Source of the DNA: Saccharum officinarum
Lineage: Eukaryota; Streptophyta; Magnoliopsida; Poales; Poaceae
Length of the DNA stretch: 64,000 nt
Assembly: GCA_020631735.1 (NCBI GenBank)
Contig: CM036158.1
Span: 80,343,447-80,407,446, forward strand
Reading direction: 5' to 3'
Position 1 is the stretch's first letter, and each line of letters starts with the position of its first letter. The notes beneath the pieces were generated by a model. That model had not been told where the DNA came from, made no database searches, and worked only from the letters and a program-made list of their open reading frames with translations. The translations under genes were made by a program, and so were the position numbers. Of the stretch, positions 24,330-35,737 are shown one piece after another.

Positions 24330-24600
24330 AGTTCAGCTCCAAGCCGAGCTCCGGACCATGTATTTCGACGGGAGCAGGCGCGGGTTTGCTCTTCATCTCA
24401 CCCCTCGGAGTCCACATGTGCTATATCATCCGACTTTATTTTCCTACCTCCAACAACGTCACCGAATACGAGGCACTCGTCACGGGCTTGCGAATCACCG
24501 TCGAACTAGGGGTCTGGCACCTCAATGTTCGAGGTGACTCTTAGCTCGTAATCGACCAGGTCATGAAGAGCTCGAGCTACCGTGATCCTAAGATGGAGGC
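24330..24600 (+). pseudogene. Second RNase H domain of Tat copy 2, frameshifted
   Basis: YFDGS is encoded at about 24360. Compared with copy 1, 17 bp (including the codons for the Thr-Gly that follow) are missing at about 24376, between short GG repeats. The reading frame shifts and NNVTEYEALVTGLRI continues in another frame, followed by RGDS and a TAG. The domain is non-functional. Confidence 0.7.
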
Positions 24601-24856
24601 CTACTGTGAGGAGGTACGACGTCTTGAGGACAAGTTTCACGGCCTCAAGCTCAACCACATCGCACACAGGTATAATGAGGCCACCAATGAACTCATAAAA
24701 ATTGCTTCCAGTCGAACTACCATTCCACCAGATGTTTTCACGAAAGATCTCCATCAATCGTCCGTCAACATCAGGGTAGACGGAGGGGTCGATGGGCCAT
24801 CACTCGACTCTCCACCTAAGGAGGAAGCCCCCTCGACCGGGGCTGAGGCCATGTAG

Positions 24857-26103
24857 GTGGAAGGCTCGACCCCACCAACCAACCCCGAGCCTGACTGGCG
24901 TATTCCGTACCTCGACCATCTCACTCGAGGGGACCTCCCCTCAGATAAGATCGAGGCTCGACGGATCGCTCGCCGGGCCAAATCCTTTGTGATATTTGGT
25001 GACAGTAGGGAGCTGTATCGCCGCAGCCCCACTGGCGTCCTCCAATGCTGTATCACAAATGAGGAAGGCAGAAACCTGCTCAAGGATCTACACTCGGGGG
25101 CTTATGGTCATCATGCAGCGCCTCGAACCCTCGTTGGAAACGGTTTCCGACAAGGTTTCTATTGGCCGACCGCAGTCTTCGACGCCGTCAAGCTAGTACG
25201 CTCCTGCAAAGGATGCTAGTACTATGCAAGACAAACCCACCTCCTAGCTCATGCCCTGCAAACTATCCCCATCACATGGCCATTCACTGTTTGGGGGCTC
25301 GACTTGGTCGGACCCTTGAAAAGGACAACTGGTGGCTTCACCCACTTGCTTGTCGCTATTGACAAATTTTCCAAGTGGATCGAGGCTCGTCCTATCACCA
25401 GCATCAGGTCTGAGCAAGCTGTGTTATTCTTTACCGACATCGTCCACCGCTTTGGGGTTCCCAACTGCATCATCACGGACAACGACACCCAATTCACTAG
25501 TAAAAAGTTTTTCGATTTCTACGACAACCACCACATTCGTGTGCTCTGGTCGGCCGTAGCTCATCCAAAAACAAATGGCCAAGTAGAGCATGCCAACGGC
25601 ATGGTCCTACAAGGCCTAAAGCCAAGAATTTTTGATAAGCTAAACAAACATGGCAAAAAATGGGCCGCTGAGCTTCCCTTGGTCCTGTGGAGCCTAAGAA
25701 CAATGTCGAGTCGAGCCACAGGGTTCACTCCGTTCTTCTTAGTCTATGGGTCCAAGGCTATGCTCCCAACCGATGTAGAATATGGATCCCCGAGGCTGAA
25801 AGCCTACAACGAGAAAAACAATGACGCCACAAGAGAGGACGCCCTCGACCAGCTCGAGGAAGCTCGCGATGTGGCTCTGTTACACTCTGCCAGATATCAG
25901 CAGAATCTTCGACGCTACCATGACAGACACGTCCGCAGGCAGGACCTCAATGTTGGTACCCTGGTGCTACGGTGAAGCCAGAACACCAAGGGACGACAAA
26001 AGCTTACACCACCATGGGAAGGGCCATACATCATCGCGGAAGTGTTGAAGCCCAGAACCTACAGACTATCAAACGAGAAAGGCAAAATCTTCACCAACGC
26101 CTA
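24857..26103 (+). pseudogene. Integrase of Tat copy 2
   Basis: The zinc-binding H-H-C-C region (HSGAYGHH...RSCKGC) is at about 25095-25216 and is followed at once by TAG (25217-25219), consistent with CAG changed to TAG. The core then runs LDLVGP, IITDNDTQFTSKKFF and GQVEHANG, giving all three catalytic acids (about 25300-25600), and continues to RRQDLNVGTLVLR at 25975, where TGA stops it. The C-terminal region goes on to about 26103. No chromodomain is seen. Confidence 0.85.
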
Positions 26104-26366
26104 GAACATTGAACAGCTACGTCGTTTTTTTCCTTAAAGCCTCGAGGCTCTGAAAATTGTTTCACTATCTCATAAATAAAGAATACAGCGGTGTTCAAAG
26201 CTTTGTTTTCATAACAACTAGGAAGGATCGACCCTGCTCCCTCAGAGTCAACCCTCCCTCGGGGGCTGCAAGGGGGAACCCCCTGTCCCCAAAAAACTCG
26301 CATTTTTTTTCAAAACACGCATTTTTTCGAGCTTCTTCAAAAAAGAGAACTGTCACATAGGTCGAC

Positions 26367-26690
26367 AAGGCCGCAAGAGCACCCTAAGGCTGAAGGGCCG
26401 TCGAGCCGTGAGATCACTTATGCCTCCGAGGCTATGGTACCTCCACTCACCCCTCACGCCAAGGGGCACAACCACGTGCTAAGTAGACCTAGTAACAGTT
26501 CATGACTTTGAAAAAGCTCACATCCCTGCTCGCTTTGAATCGAGTTATTACACAATCTGCAAGGCCGCAAACGCACCCTAAAGCATGAGGGCAGTTGAGC
26601 CATGAGATCACTTATGCCTCCGAGGCTACGGTACCTCCACTCACTCCCTTATGCCAAGGGGCGTAACCGCGCGCTAAGTAAATCATGCGA
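26367..26690. repeat. Tandem duplication in the Tat 3' noncoding region, copy 2
   Basis: Two diverged units each contain AGATCACTTATGCCTCCGAGG and GGTACCTCCACTCAC (first unit about 26367-26490, second about 26562-26690). They are the reverse-oriented counterpart of 2846-3180. The rest of 26104-26830 is noncoding. Confidence 0.7.
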
Positions 26691-26844
26691 GAACATGATT
26701 CAAGCGATAAAGGGAAGAGAAAACCTGAACAAAACTTAATGATCATTATACATTTACATACAAATGTTTCAAGGCCCCTGAGGCCATCATGACCAAAGTT
26801 TCAAATACTAACTTATTACATGGGCCTTCATGCCTAGGTTTGGC

Positions 26845-29800
26845 TCACAGGCCCTCGTCGTCAGCAGGCGAAACCACCTCGACCTCGAAGAGCTTGGCAA
26901 GGCAACTCCCAGGCTCCTCAGCGACTTCGCTCAGGCCCAGGCAGGCGACCTCGTTCTCCTCATCCATCCGATCTGGATCCGTGATGAAGCCATCAGCGAT
27001 GAGGTCCATGTCATACACGAATCCGGACCGAACAACCACCAGGGACCTCTTCACGCCGTGATGAAGCCCGCCTCGTATCCTCTCGTGGACGAGGCGGCCC
27101 AACGCCACCATCCAATGGATGAAGGAGTTCCCCGGGGCGTCTTCCTCGGTGTTGGCATCAGGCTCGACCCCTAGGCCATCACATACTGAGGTGATGGCGC
27201 CCTAGAGCAATTGAGTCTGCCTAGCCTCAGCCTCGAAAAGGTTCTGGAACGAGGTGGCTGTCGCCTGAGCCACTTGCTGCTCCTTCTCCAACTCTGAAAC
27301 ATAAGCACCAAGTTAGCATAAGCCTAGGATTTCGACGCCAAGGCCACAACATAACAAAAAGCTTACCCTCAGAGTGGGTCTACCAACCCATGACCTCATC
27401 ACGCAGCTCCCCGCACGTCTTCTCAGACGCTCGAAGAGCCTCGTCCCAGTCATGGATCGTCGCCCTCAGCACCTCAACATCCCGGCCGGCACCCGAGAGA
27501 GCCTCGTCCCTCTCTCGGACCGTCCCCTTCAACGTCACAACCTCATCTTTCAAGGTCCTGACGTGGGCGGACGCCATCCCGACCTGGATGTTGAGGGCAT
27601 CACGCTGACCATCGACTAAGGCGATGTCCTCCTCGAGCTCCTTCACACATGCTAGAAGCGGCGTGAGGTCCTTGCGGGCTTTGGCAGCCTCTTCCCGAGC
27701 CTTTGCCGTGTCTTCACGCGCCTTGGCCTTGGCCTCCCGGGCCTAAGCCGCCTCCTCCCTAACCACCGCGTGAGCGACGCGAAGCTCGACCGTCTCGGCG
27801 CTCTGCTGGGATAGCCGCTTGTTGGCTTCCTCGACCAAGGCCCGTTGATGGACAAGCGCCGCCCACATGCCACTCTCATGACAAATGAAGAGTGACTTGT
27901 GGCGGGAACGCTCCTTGAGCTCCTGACCACAGTTAAAACATAACAATCAGAACCAAGTAAAAGGGAAGGATAAAGCACAGGAAAAGACTAACGAGCCCGG
28001 CTTACCTCAAAGGCCTCCGACATACCCCGCACCAGGGTATCCGAGACCATGCATAGGGACTGCAACGAGTGCTTTTGGAGTCCCTCGAGGTACTCCCAGT
28101 GGTGCACCTCGTCCTTGTCGTCGAGCGCAAAGAAGGGCTCGGTGCTAGGGTTGGACGCGCCCTGAATTCAAGGGTCGACCGGCCCCAGCACGGAAGCTCC
28201 TCCTCCGCCCGCACAAGTGCTAGCCCGGCAAAGTCAGGCCACCCGGCCGATGCCTCGACCTGGTCACCCCCTAACGCCGTAGAGGTACTGGCCCGATCTG
28301 AGGCCTCGGTCGTCTCGACATTCACCTCCTGCTCCCCCTTGTCAGCAGGAGAGTCATCAGTGGTAAGGTCGATCAAGGCCAGGGTCGACCCTTGCGGTGG
28401 GACTGGCGCCTCGACTGCCGACACCACCACCTGTATGATAGGCGGTGGCACGACCGTCCCCCATTCTGCCTCGACCGCCGGCTCCATCGGCCGGTCCTGC
28501 TACGGCTGCGGCTCCTCCAGCTGCGCCGCCTCTTGCCCCGCCTCTAGCAGGGCCTCCACCACCTCCCTCAACTTCTCAGCATCCGCTCACCCTGCGTCGC
28601 GGATAGACACTCCGGCCTCAGCGGCCTCGACGGTCGCCTGGGTCATCGCAGTTGACCCAGGCTCCAACCCACCAGCGCCGGACACCTCGAGCTCGACATC
28701 GCTCGGGACCGCCTCGACCGGCCCTGACCCCTGCGTGGTGGGATTAGAGCCGGTGACCTCCTGGGCGCTCGCCCCCGCCTGGGCGGCTGCCTCCCTCAAC
28801 TTGAGTCGCTCCGTCGCAGCCTGGTACTTCGCGACCCAGGCAGCATCATCGGCTGCCGTCCACATCATTACGCCGGCGCCCAACCTGAGTGCCTTCACAG
28901 GAGTCGGACCCACGAGCTCTGCCTTACGCTTATGCCTGAGCGACAAACAAGCATGTTAGAATAAAAAATAGGATCACCAGGGGCCTAGACCCCCGGCATG
29001 CTAGAGCCACCTGACGGCGCCTACGACAGCCCTACCATCGAGCCTCCTGCTGGCCCGGCGCTCCTCGGAGCCCTGGCTAACGGGGCATCCAAGGTCCTTT
29101 GTGCTGCCGAGGCTAGCTGGCCTCGGGTCCTCACGCCCGTCAATGATGCCCTAGCTTCTGATGTTGACACCGCTGCCCCGACCGCTGTCTGAGCTCGAGG
29201 CACTTAGGCTCGCGGGGGCGGTGCCACCAACCCCTCCTGTGGGGCCCCAGACGAGGTGGCTCCTCTCGCTGAAGGCCTCACTTTGGCATCTCTCTCTCGA
29301 TTCTCCCTCCCCCTCAATGGGCGCTGAGGCTCCCCTCGATGCCTAGGAGGTCGACCCCCCGATGGGCTCCAAAAAGGGCCACACATTGGGGAGGTGCGCT
29401 AGGGAAGTCACGGTGTCGTACCACGACCAGGCGTCGTCATCATCACTATCATCATCCTCCCCTGAAACCGTCTCAGAGGGAGACTCCTCGAGCGAGAGCT
29501 CGTCGAGGCTCTATTGGCGATGGCGCTTCTTCAACGCCTCCTGCTCGAGGGCCTTGCGGACTTGACGCTTCTTGGCAGCGTCTTTCTCCTCCTTCTTCTC
29601 GGCCGCCAAGAGGCGTCAAGACTCCCGAGCGACCCGATCTTCCAGAACTGGCGGCCGTGTTTCCTTGACTGCCGACAGATCCTGTACACAGACCTCGACT
29701 GAGTTAGTGGAAGTAATCTGGAAGCAAAAGAACTTAAGATCATAAAAAACAACACTTACTAGGGGCTCGAATCCCTAGGTGGGGTGCATTGGGACCTTGT

Positions 29801-30676
29801 CGATGTCCTCCTGCCGGAAGCTCTCCACCATCCACCGCGCACGTCGGGCGACCTCATTAAGGGAGAGGGACTCGTGCGACATCCTACTCCCCTCCAACGA
29901 CGCCTCTGGCGTCATCTCGTCGAGCCAGAGCCGGCCCTACGTCAGCGGCAGCACCCTCCGGCGGTGGAATGCTGCGGCCACCATCCCCGCCATCAGCCCG
30001 TGCTAACGAAGCCTCCTCAGCGCATCGAGGAGCGGCTCTAGTTTGGCTTGTCATCTTCAATAACGTCGTACGTCCAATTCTCCTCTCGCACCATCAACAC
30101 CCGACCGGAGTACTTCGGTAGCTGGTCGCCGTTGTTGCGGAGGTAAAACCAGCCGTCGTGTCAGCTACTGTTCGAAGAGATCAACTGTGCTAGGATGTAT
30201 TGGTCGCCTAGACCAGACCAGACTTAGAGGGTGCAGCTCCCCATGTGCACTACGCGCCACACCCCTCGCTCGCCTGCCTTCTTGGTGAAGTGCTCTGCCC
30301 TGAAGAGGTGGAGCCACAGATTCCACTGTGGCTCCATCCCCAAGTATCCCTCGTAGACCACCGCAAAAATGGCGGCCTGTGAGATGGAGTTGAGGGCAAG
30401 GTGGTGTAGCTCCACATTGTAGTAGTGGAGGAGCACCCGCATGAAGGGACTGGCCGGCACACCGAACCCCCTCTCGTGGAAGGCCATGAAGCTCACCATG
30501 TAACCTTCTGGGGGTGCCGGTTCCCGGTGGTTAGACGACAGCACTCTCCACTCCGGCTGGGTCCGACTCGCCCTTGGCCGTAGAAGCCCATCACGGACCA
30601 ACTCCTCCATCTTCCTCTCAGTCACCGAGGAATGGGCCCAAGTGTCCACGGGAAGGATTTGGCTCTTGCCTGCCAT
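26845..30676 (-). pseudogene. Antisense spliced gene inside Tat copy 2
   Basis: The gene is read opposite to the retrotransposon, between pol and the 3' LTR. A likely start is MAGKSQILPVDTW at 30676, with an open frame to 30224 containing HERGFGVPASPFMRVLLHYYN and FAVVYEGYLGMEPQWNLWLH. This is the N-terminal domain typical of the grass 'putative gypsy-type transposon' family (Transposase_28). Acidic, coiled-coil and C-terminal segments follow leftwards. Two introns keep canonical borders and exactly the lengths of copy 1: 28005-27923 (83 bp) and 27366-27294 (73 bp). The first intron of copy 1 has lost its donor here through a short deletion near 28968. Stops (for example TAG near 27384) show decay. 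The name 'transposase' is historical; no DDE motif is visible. Confidence 0.7.
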
Positions 30677-31800
30677 TGCTATCGGAGGAATGACGCGGGC
30701 AAAGAAACGATGGCGACGCTGGACAGTGGTTGAAGGGCACAAGATGGCAAAGGGGGCGAAGAAAGGCAAGGAAGGCAAGAATGCAAAGGGCCTGTAAGGG
30801 TAAATGGAACCCTAGGCCTTGCTCTTATACCCCGATGGAAGTCCAACGGGTGGACAAAAAGGTAGGAGCAATTTTTTTATTCAATGACCTTACCTAACCG
30901 CTCCCTCAAAATCCACATATATGGGCACATGTCCGCTATACACACCGTAACCGTCGCACCACGCCACCCACTACCGCGTTGATCTTGCTTCCCCTCCTAA
31001 AAAGACACGCCCAAAACGGGCAGGAGAAGGATCCGTGGACGGATATTCCTAGACGCATGGGTAACGGGCTCCGAGCCTGATATAAACCTCGAGGGATCGA
31101 AAGCTGGCCCTCGACCAGGGTTCGATAGCTGCCCTTGAGTAATGGAGTTAGGGATGACTAGGGATGCGCCCACACAAGGCCAGGGCTCGAGCCACGCTCT
31201 CGAGGCACCCCAATACGTATTCGAGGCTAAAAGAGAAGGTCGACGGAGGAATCCCCTCGGAGGGAGGCATCGAGCACTCGAATCCCATCGCAAGGAATTG
31301 AGATCCCCAAGACCACTCTTTGGCATTTTTGAGAGCGCCTCCGCGGCCGCTAGTCGACTCCTATCGAATGGAGCATGGGCTCCCACTTGAATTCCCCATT
31401 AATAGCTCACTGAAGACCATCGGAACTCGCCCAAACGAGGGTAGTACGACGTTCCCCACCCCTCCTCCCTTTTTCTAAAAAGGGAGCATGAGGGTCGAAC
31501 AATAAAAGATGGCCAAGACTCTGACCGACCTCACGCGCACGAGGCTCGGGGGCTAGACCGCAGAAAGCCAAACCTTGAATGGGAAAAGACAGAACACGCC
31601 ATGATACGAGAGCGTTCCTCAATAGAGCGTGTAAAAGACCTCGGAGGAGTCAAAATACTCCACCGAGGCCTCGGGGGCTACACCCGGCGGGTGCACTCGC
31701 GCGCCCCCACCGGAAAAAGTTATGACGCTACGTCTCCAGTTCATGAACTGCTGAGCCTCTATGAGAGTGACCCACACTAACTCAAAGGCTCGAGGGCTAC

Positions 31801-32949
31801 TGTCGGGTACCTAAAACTAGGGGTACCCACAATCAACGATTAAGAAAAACAAAACGCTACCCGCAAACGAGACGAGCTAAAATAGCGGACGAGACACCTC
31901 GACTGCGTTCTGACTCATACAAGGCTCGCTCGACAGAACACCTCGACTACGTTTCAACTCATACAAGGCACGCTCGACGGAACGCCTCGACTACGTTCTG
32001 ACTAGTACGAGGCAACCTCGACGGGATGCCTCAACCGCGTTCTGACTCGCACGAGGCTCGCTCGATAAGGCATCTCGACTACCGGGAAATCTCTGACTCG
32101 CATGACCCCAGGTCGGACCGCTCGACCCACCTTGTTCACCAACCCTGAGACAAAAGTTAGAGCATTTAATGCAACCACCTACTACTTCCTACCATCATGG
32201 CTATAATAGTTATCGACATGGAAGCAGTACCGGTGTCAAATCTTACTTTTTACTGCCCATCCTGGTGATGGGTAGTGAAAACCTGTCACTGTACGCACCA
32301 TACCGTGCACTATTTTGCCACCGATCACCCTCGAGGAAGGATACAACAAGGACCGTACTCCACGATCTCGGGGATTTAGCCTTATCCACCTGTCCTCGAC
32401 CTAGCCTCAACCTATCATTGGTTAGCAGGGAGAAAAGGCTGACGTAGCACAGGACTCGGGGTCTTTTTACCGTCTCGTCCTCTATGTCACCATGGTGTCC
32501 AGGGATGATCGGCCATTCCCGGGGCACGTCACTACAGCCACCTCTACAGGGATCGACAAAACTTCACTTCAAAGGCACCCGGCGTCCCTGCCTCCTCTTA
32601 CCCTATAAAAGGGCAGGCAAGGACTCTACAACAAATGATGAACAACAGACAACGAGAAACCAGTCTCCATCCCACCAAAGAAGATCAACATCTCAAGCAA
32701 TCTCCTTTGTACTCTCATTTTTCCTTTGAGACCTGGGCTCGGTTCCCTCTCTCACAGCTTGTAACCCCTATGCAAGCACTTAGGTGCAAGGAAATACAAT
32801 ACTCCCCCTCCCCGCTGGACGTAGGACCTTCCTTTGCCCGAACTAGGATAAACCTCCGTGTATCCTCCTTGCATCACCATCCAGATTAGGGACACACAAC
32901 ATTTGATTCACTCATTGGCTTAGGACCCCCGTGGGACTAAACACCGACA
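31801..32949 (+). repeat. 3' LTR of Tat copy 2
   Basis: The LTR runs TGTCGGGTACC to CACCGACA, has a TATA box at 32604-32611, and is preceded by a G-rich tract (GGCTCGAGGGCTAC) that would serve as polypurine tract. CTAGT follows (TSD). The stretch 30780-31800 between the antisense gene and this LTR is noncoding and G/C-rich with repeated CTCGAGG-like motifs. Confidence 0.93.
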
Positions 32950-34617
32950 CTAGTGGAAGCAACCAACTTCCAATACTCCAACCTACTAGCATTGCAAGAG
33001 ATCATCCATTGGACCAAATCATTGGTGGAATTCAAAGTGGTGTGCAAACTAGTTCAAGATTAGTATCCTTTTGTGAGCACTACTCATTTGTGTCACTTGA
33101 AGAACCTAAGAAAATAGAAGATGCCTTGAAGGATTCTGATTGGGTAAATGTCATGCATGAAGAGCTAAACAACTTCACTAGAAATCAAGTTTGGGAGCTT
33201 GTTGAGAGGCCAAAGAACTATAATGTGATTGGTACTAAGTGGGTCTTTAGAAATAAGCAAGATCAAGATGGCATGGTTGTGAGAAACAAAGCAAGATTAG
33301 TAGCACAAGGATACACTCAAGTTGAGGGTCTTGACTTTGGAGAGACATATGCACCGGTTGCAAGATTAGAGGCAATTAGAATTCTTTTAGCCTATGCTTG
33401 TGCCCATAACATCAAGTTATATCAAATGGATGTGAAAAGTGCATTTCTCAATGGGTACATAAATAAGTTGGTCTATGTTGAGCAACCTCCTGGTTTTGAA
33501 GATGATAAGAAGCCTGGCCATGTTTACAAGCTCAAGAAGGCATTGTATGGTTTGAAGCAAGCACCTAGAGCATGGTATGAGAGGTTGAGGGACTTTCTCT
33601 TCTCTAAAGGGTTCAATATGGGAAAGGTTGACACCACTCTCTTCACCAAGAAGATAGGCATTGACTTGTTTGTGTTGCAAATCTATGTGGATGATATCAT
33701 TTTTGGATCAACCAATCAAGACTTTTGTGAAGAGTTTGGAAAAATGATGGCAAATGAGTTTGAAATGTCTATGATTGGAGAGCTTAGTTACTTCCTTGGA
33801 CTTCGAATCAAGCAAATGAAGAATGGCACTTTTGTAAGTTAAGGCAAGTACATCAAAGACATGATCAAGAAGTTTGGATTGCAAGATGCTAAGCAAATGA
33901 GTACACCAATGGTCATGAATGATTAATTAGGTGTTGATGCTAGTGGAAACATGGTAGATCAAAAGCTATATCGGTCTATGATTGGAAGTTTGCTATATGT
34001 CACCGCTTCTAGGCCGGATGTGATGTTTAGTGTGTGCAAGTGTGCAAGATATCAAGTTTCACCTAGATAAAGTCACTTGAAAGCAACCAAGAGAATATTA
34101 AGATATCTTAAGGGCACTCATGATGTTGGATTATGGTTTCCAAAGGGGTCTAATTTTGAGTTGATTGGATATTCAGACTCTGACTATGGTGGTTGCAAGA
34201 TTGATAGAATGAGCACAAGTGACACTTTTCAATTACTAGGAAGGTCTCTTGTTTTATGGTCATCAAAGAAACAAAATAGTGTTGCACTATCTACCGCCGA
34301 GGCCGAATACATTAGTGCCGGTAGTTGTTGTGCACAATTGCTTTGGATGAAGGCAACTTTAAGTGATTTTGGAATCAAATTCAAGAATGTGCCATTATTT
34401 TATGACAATGAAAGTGCTATCAAGATGACATAAAATCCGGTTCAACATTCAAGAACCAAGAACATTGACATAAGGCATCACTTCATAAGAGACCATCAAC
34501 AAAAGGGTGATATTTGTATATAAGGCATTGGCACCGAAGATCAACTAGCCGATATCTTTACAAAGCCACTCGATGAGAAAAGGTTTTATAAGTTGAAAAA
34601 TGAATTGAACATACTTA
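32950..34617 (+). pseudogene. Reverse transcriptase/RNase H of the Sirevirus-like element (3' half of pol)
   Basis: Pol resumes after the Tat insertion. RT motifs are [49 protein letters not shown] and the catalytic YVDDIIFGS (about 33682). A stop at 33840-33842 (TAA where CAA is expected) interrupts it, and others follow near 34069 and 34433. RNase H is recognisable by GYSDSDYGGC, SKKQNSVALSTAEAEYISAG and FYDNESAIKM (34077-34433), ending in DQLADIFTKPLD at about 34580. It is inactive. Confidence 0.9.
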
Positions 34618-35737
34618 ATTTCTCTAACTTGAAATGAGTGCACCCCCCACATTCTTATATGACATGCCTTTCCTTCGACAATGCAAGGTAAAGTTGTTTT
34701 GCATATCATTCATACTTTGCTAAGGACATTATTAGAACATATAGACATATTTGCATGATAATAGGCTCATTCATGAAAATCAAATGATTTTGATGTATAT
34801 ATGGTACCACTATTGCTTCTATGTTTGATTGATCTAGTGGTAGCATATGACATGTTTGTGAGCTTGCAAACCTAGTGTTGAATCTAGAAAATGAGCTCAT
34901 GATGTGTAATTCAACATGGTCAAGATAACCCTTATACTTTATGAGGCGTGAAGAAGCTTGTCCTTGGATCAAACCGAATTACATATTCTAGGCAAGTGAT
35001 CTAGATTGAACCATAATTTAGACTCCCTCATATTGATTGACTTAACTCTCACTAAAATTAGCACCTTTTTGGTGATTGTTGACAAAGGGGGAGAGAAAAG
35101 TCACAAAGATAAAAAGTTAAGTTGCAAAGGGGGAGAAGTAAGTCACAAAGGTATAGTAAGGGGGAGAAATATATAGTAAGGGGAAGAGAAAACAAAAGAT
35201 ATGACATTGAAAAGGGATCAATTAAAATTGAGCACACGAGTAGGGGAGCAAGCTCATGAATTATTTGTTGCATTTGTATGTGCATTAACATGATGAATTG
35301 TTGCATTGCAAAGCTTAAATTCATATTCATGATTGTATGGTGTATGCTAGAAATAGAACTTGAATGATGAATTGTTGAGAGTAGCTTTACAAGTGGTATC
35401 TAGACACCTTTGCTTATAATGTTGATCTCACGAGGTATTTTAGTGTTTGTGATCTTCATAAGTGATGTATTACAAGTGGTGTCTAGCTACATCGATGCTA
35501 AGGATGGTATATAAAGGCAACTCCGATTGGTATCACACTTCAAAGGTCCATTCTATATACCTTAGTGTCAATTTGATAGTAGTAACTCTCCCAAAATTCA
35601 AATTCATACATATGTGCACAATTGAACCAAACTCATGGAAGCACATATGTAGGGGGAGCTAATACTATCGAAATTGAAAATTGATTTCATTTCATATCTT
35701 TGTGGTGGTTGTCATCAATTACCAAAAAGAGGGAGAT
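34618..35737 (+). other. 3' noncoding region of the Sirevirus-like element with repeated purine tracts
   Basis: No reading frame is supported. At least five G-rich purine tracts (AAAGGGGGAGA-like at about 35085, 35128, 35160 and 35180, and AGGGGGAGC at about 35651) precede the final polypurine tract AAAAAGAGGGAGA at about 35724-35736, next to the 3' LTR. Multiple polypurine tracts upstream of the LTR are a known Sirevirus trait. Short repeats of ACAAGTGGT(A/G)TCTAG occur at about 35390 and 35472. Confidence 0.7.

Larger units (their letters stand above)
18556..32949 (+). mobile_element. Complete Tat-lineage Ty3/gypsy element, copy 2, nested in copia pol
   Basis: The 14,394-bp element has LTRs at 18556-19714 and 31801-32949, a primer binding site, gag, protease, RT, two RNase H domains, integrase and an antisense gene. 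It lies between copia integrase and RT in the same orientation. TSDs are TTAGT (18551-18555) and CTAGT (32950-32954), with one mismatch. It is closely related to copy 1 (1-10910). Several stops and frameshifts make it non-autonomous now. Confidence 0.93.

Noticed and set aside
30224..30778. DNA transposase, from the family name Transposase_28
   Set aside because: No catalytic DDE/DDD pattern or terminal inverted repeats are seen. The gene sits antisense inside a Tat retrotransposon in both copies.
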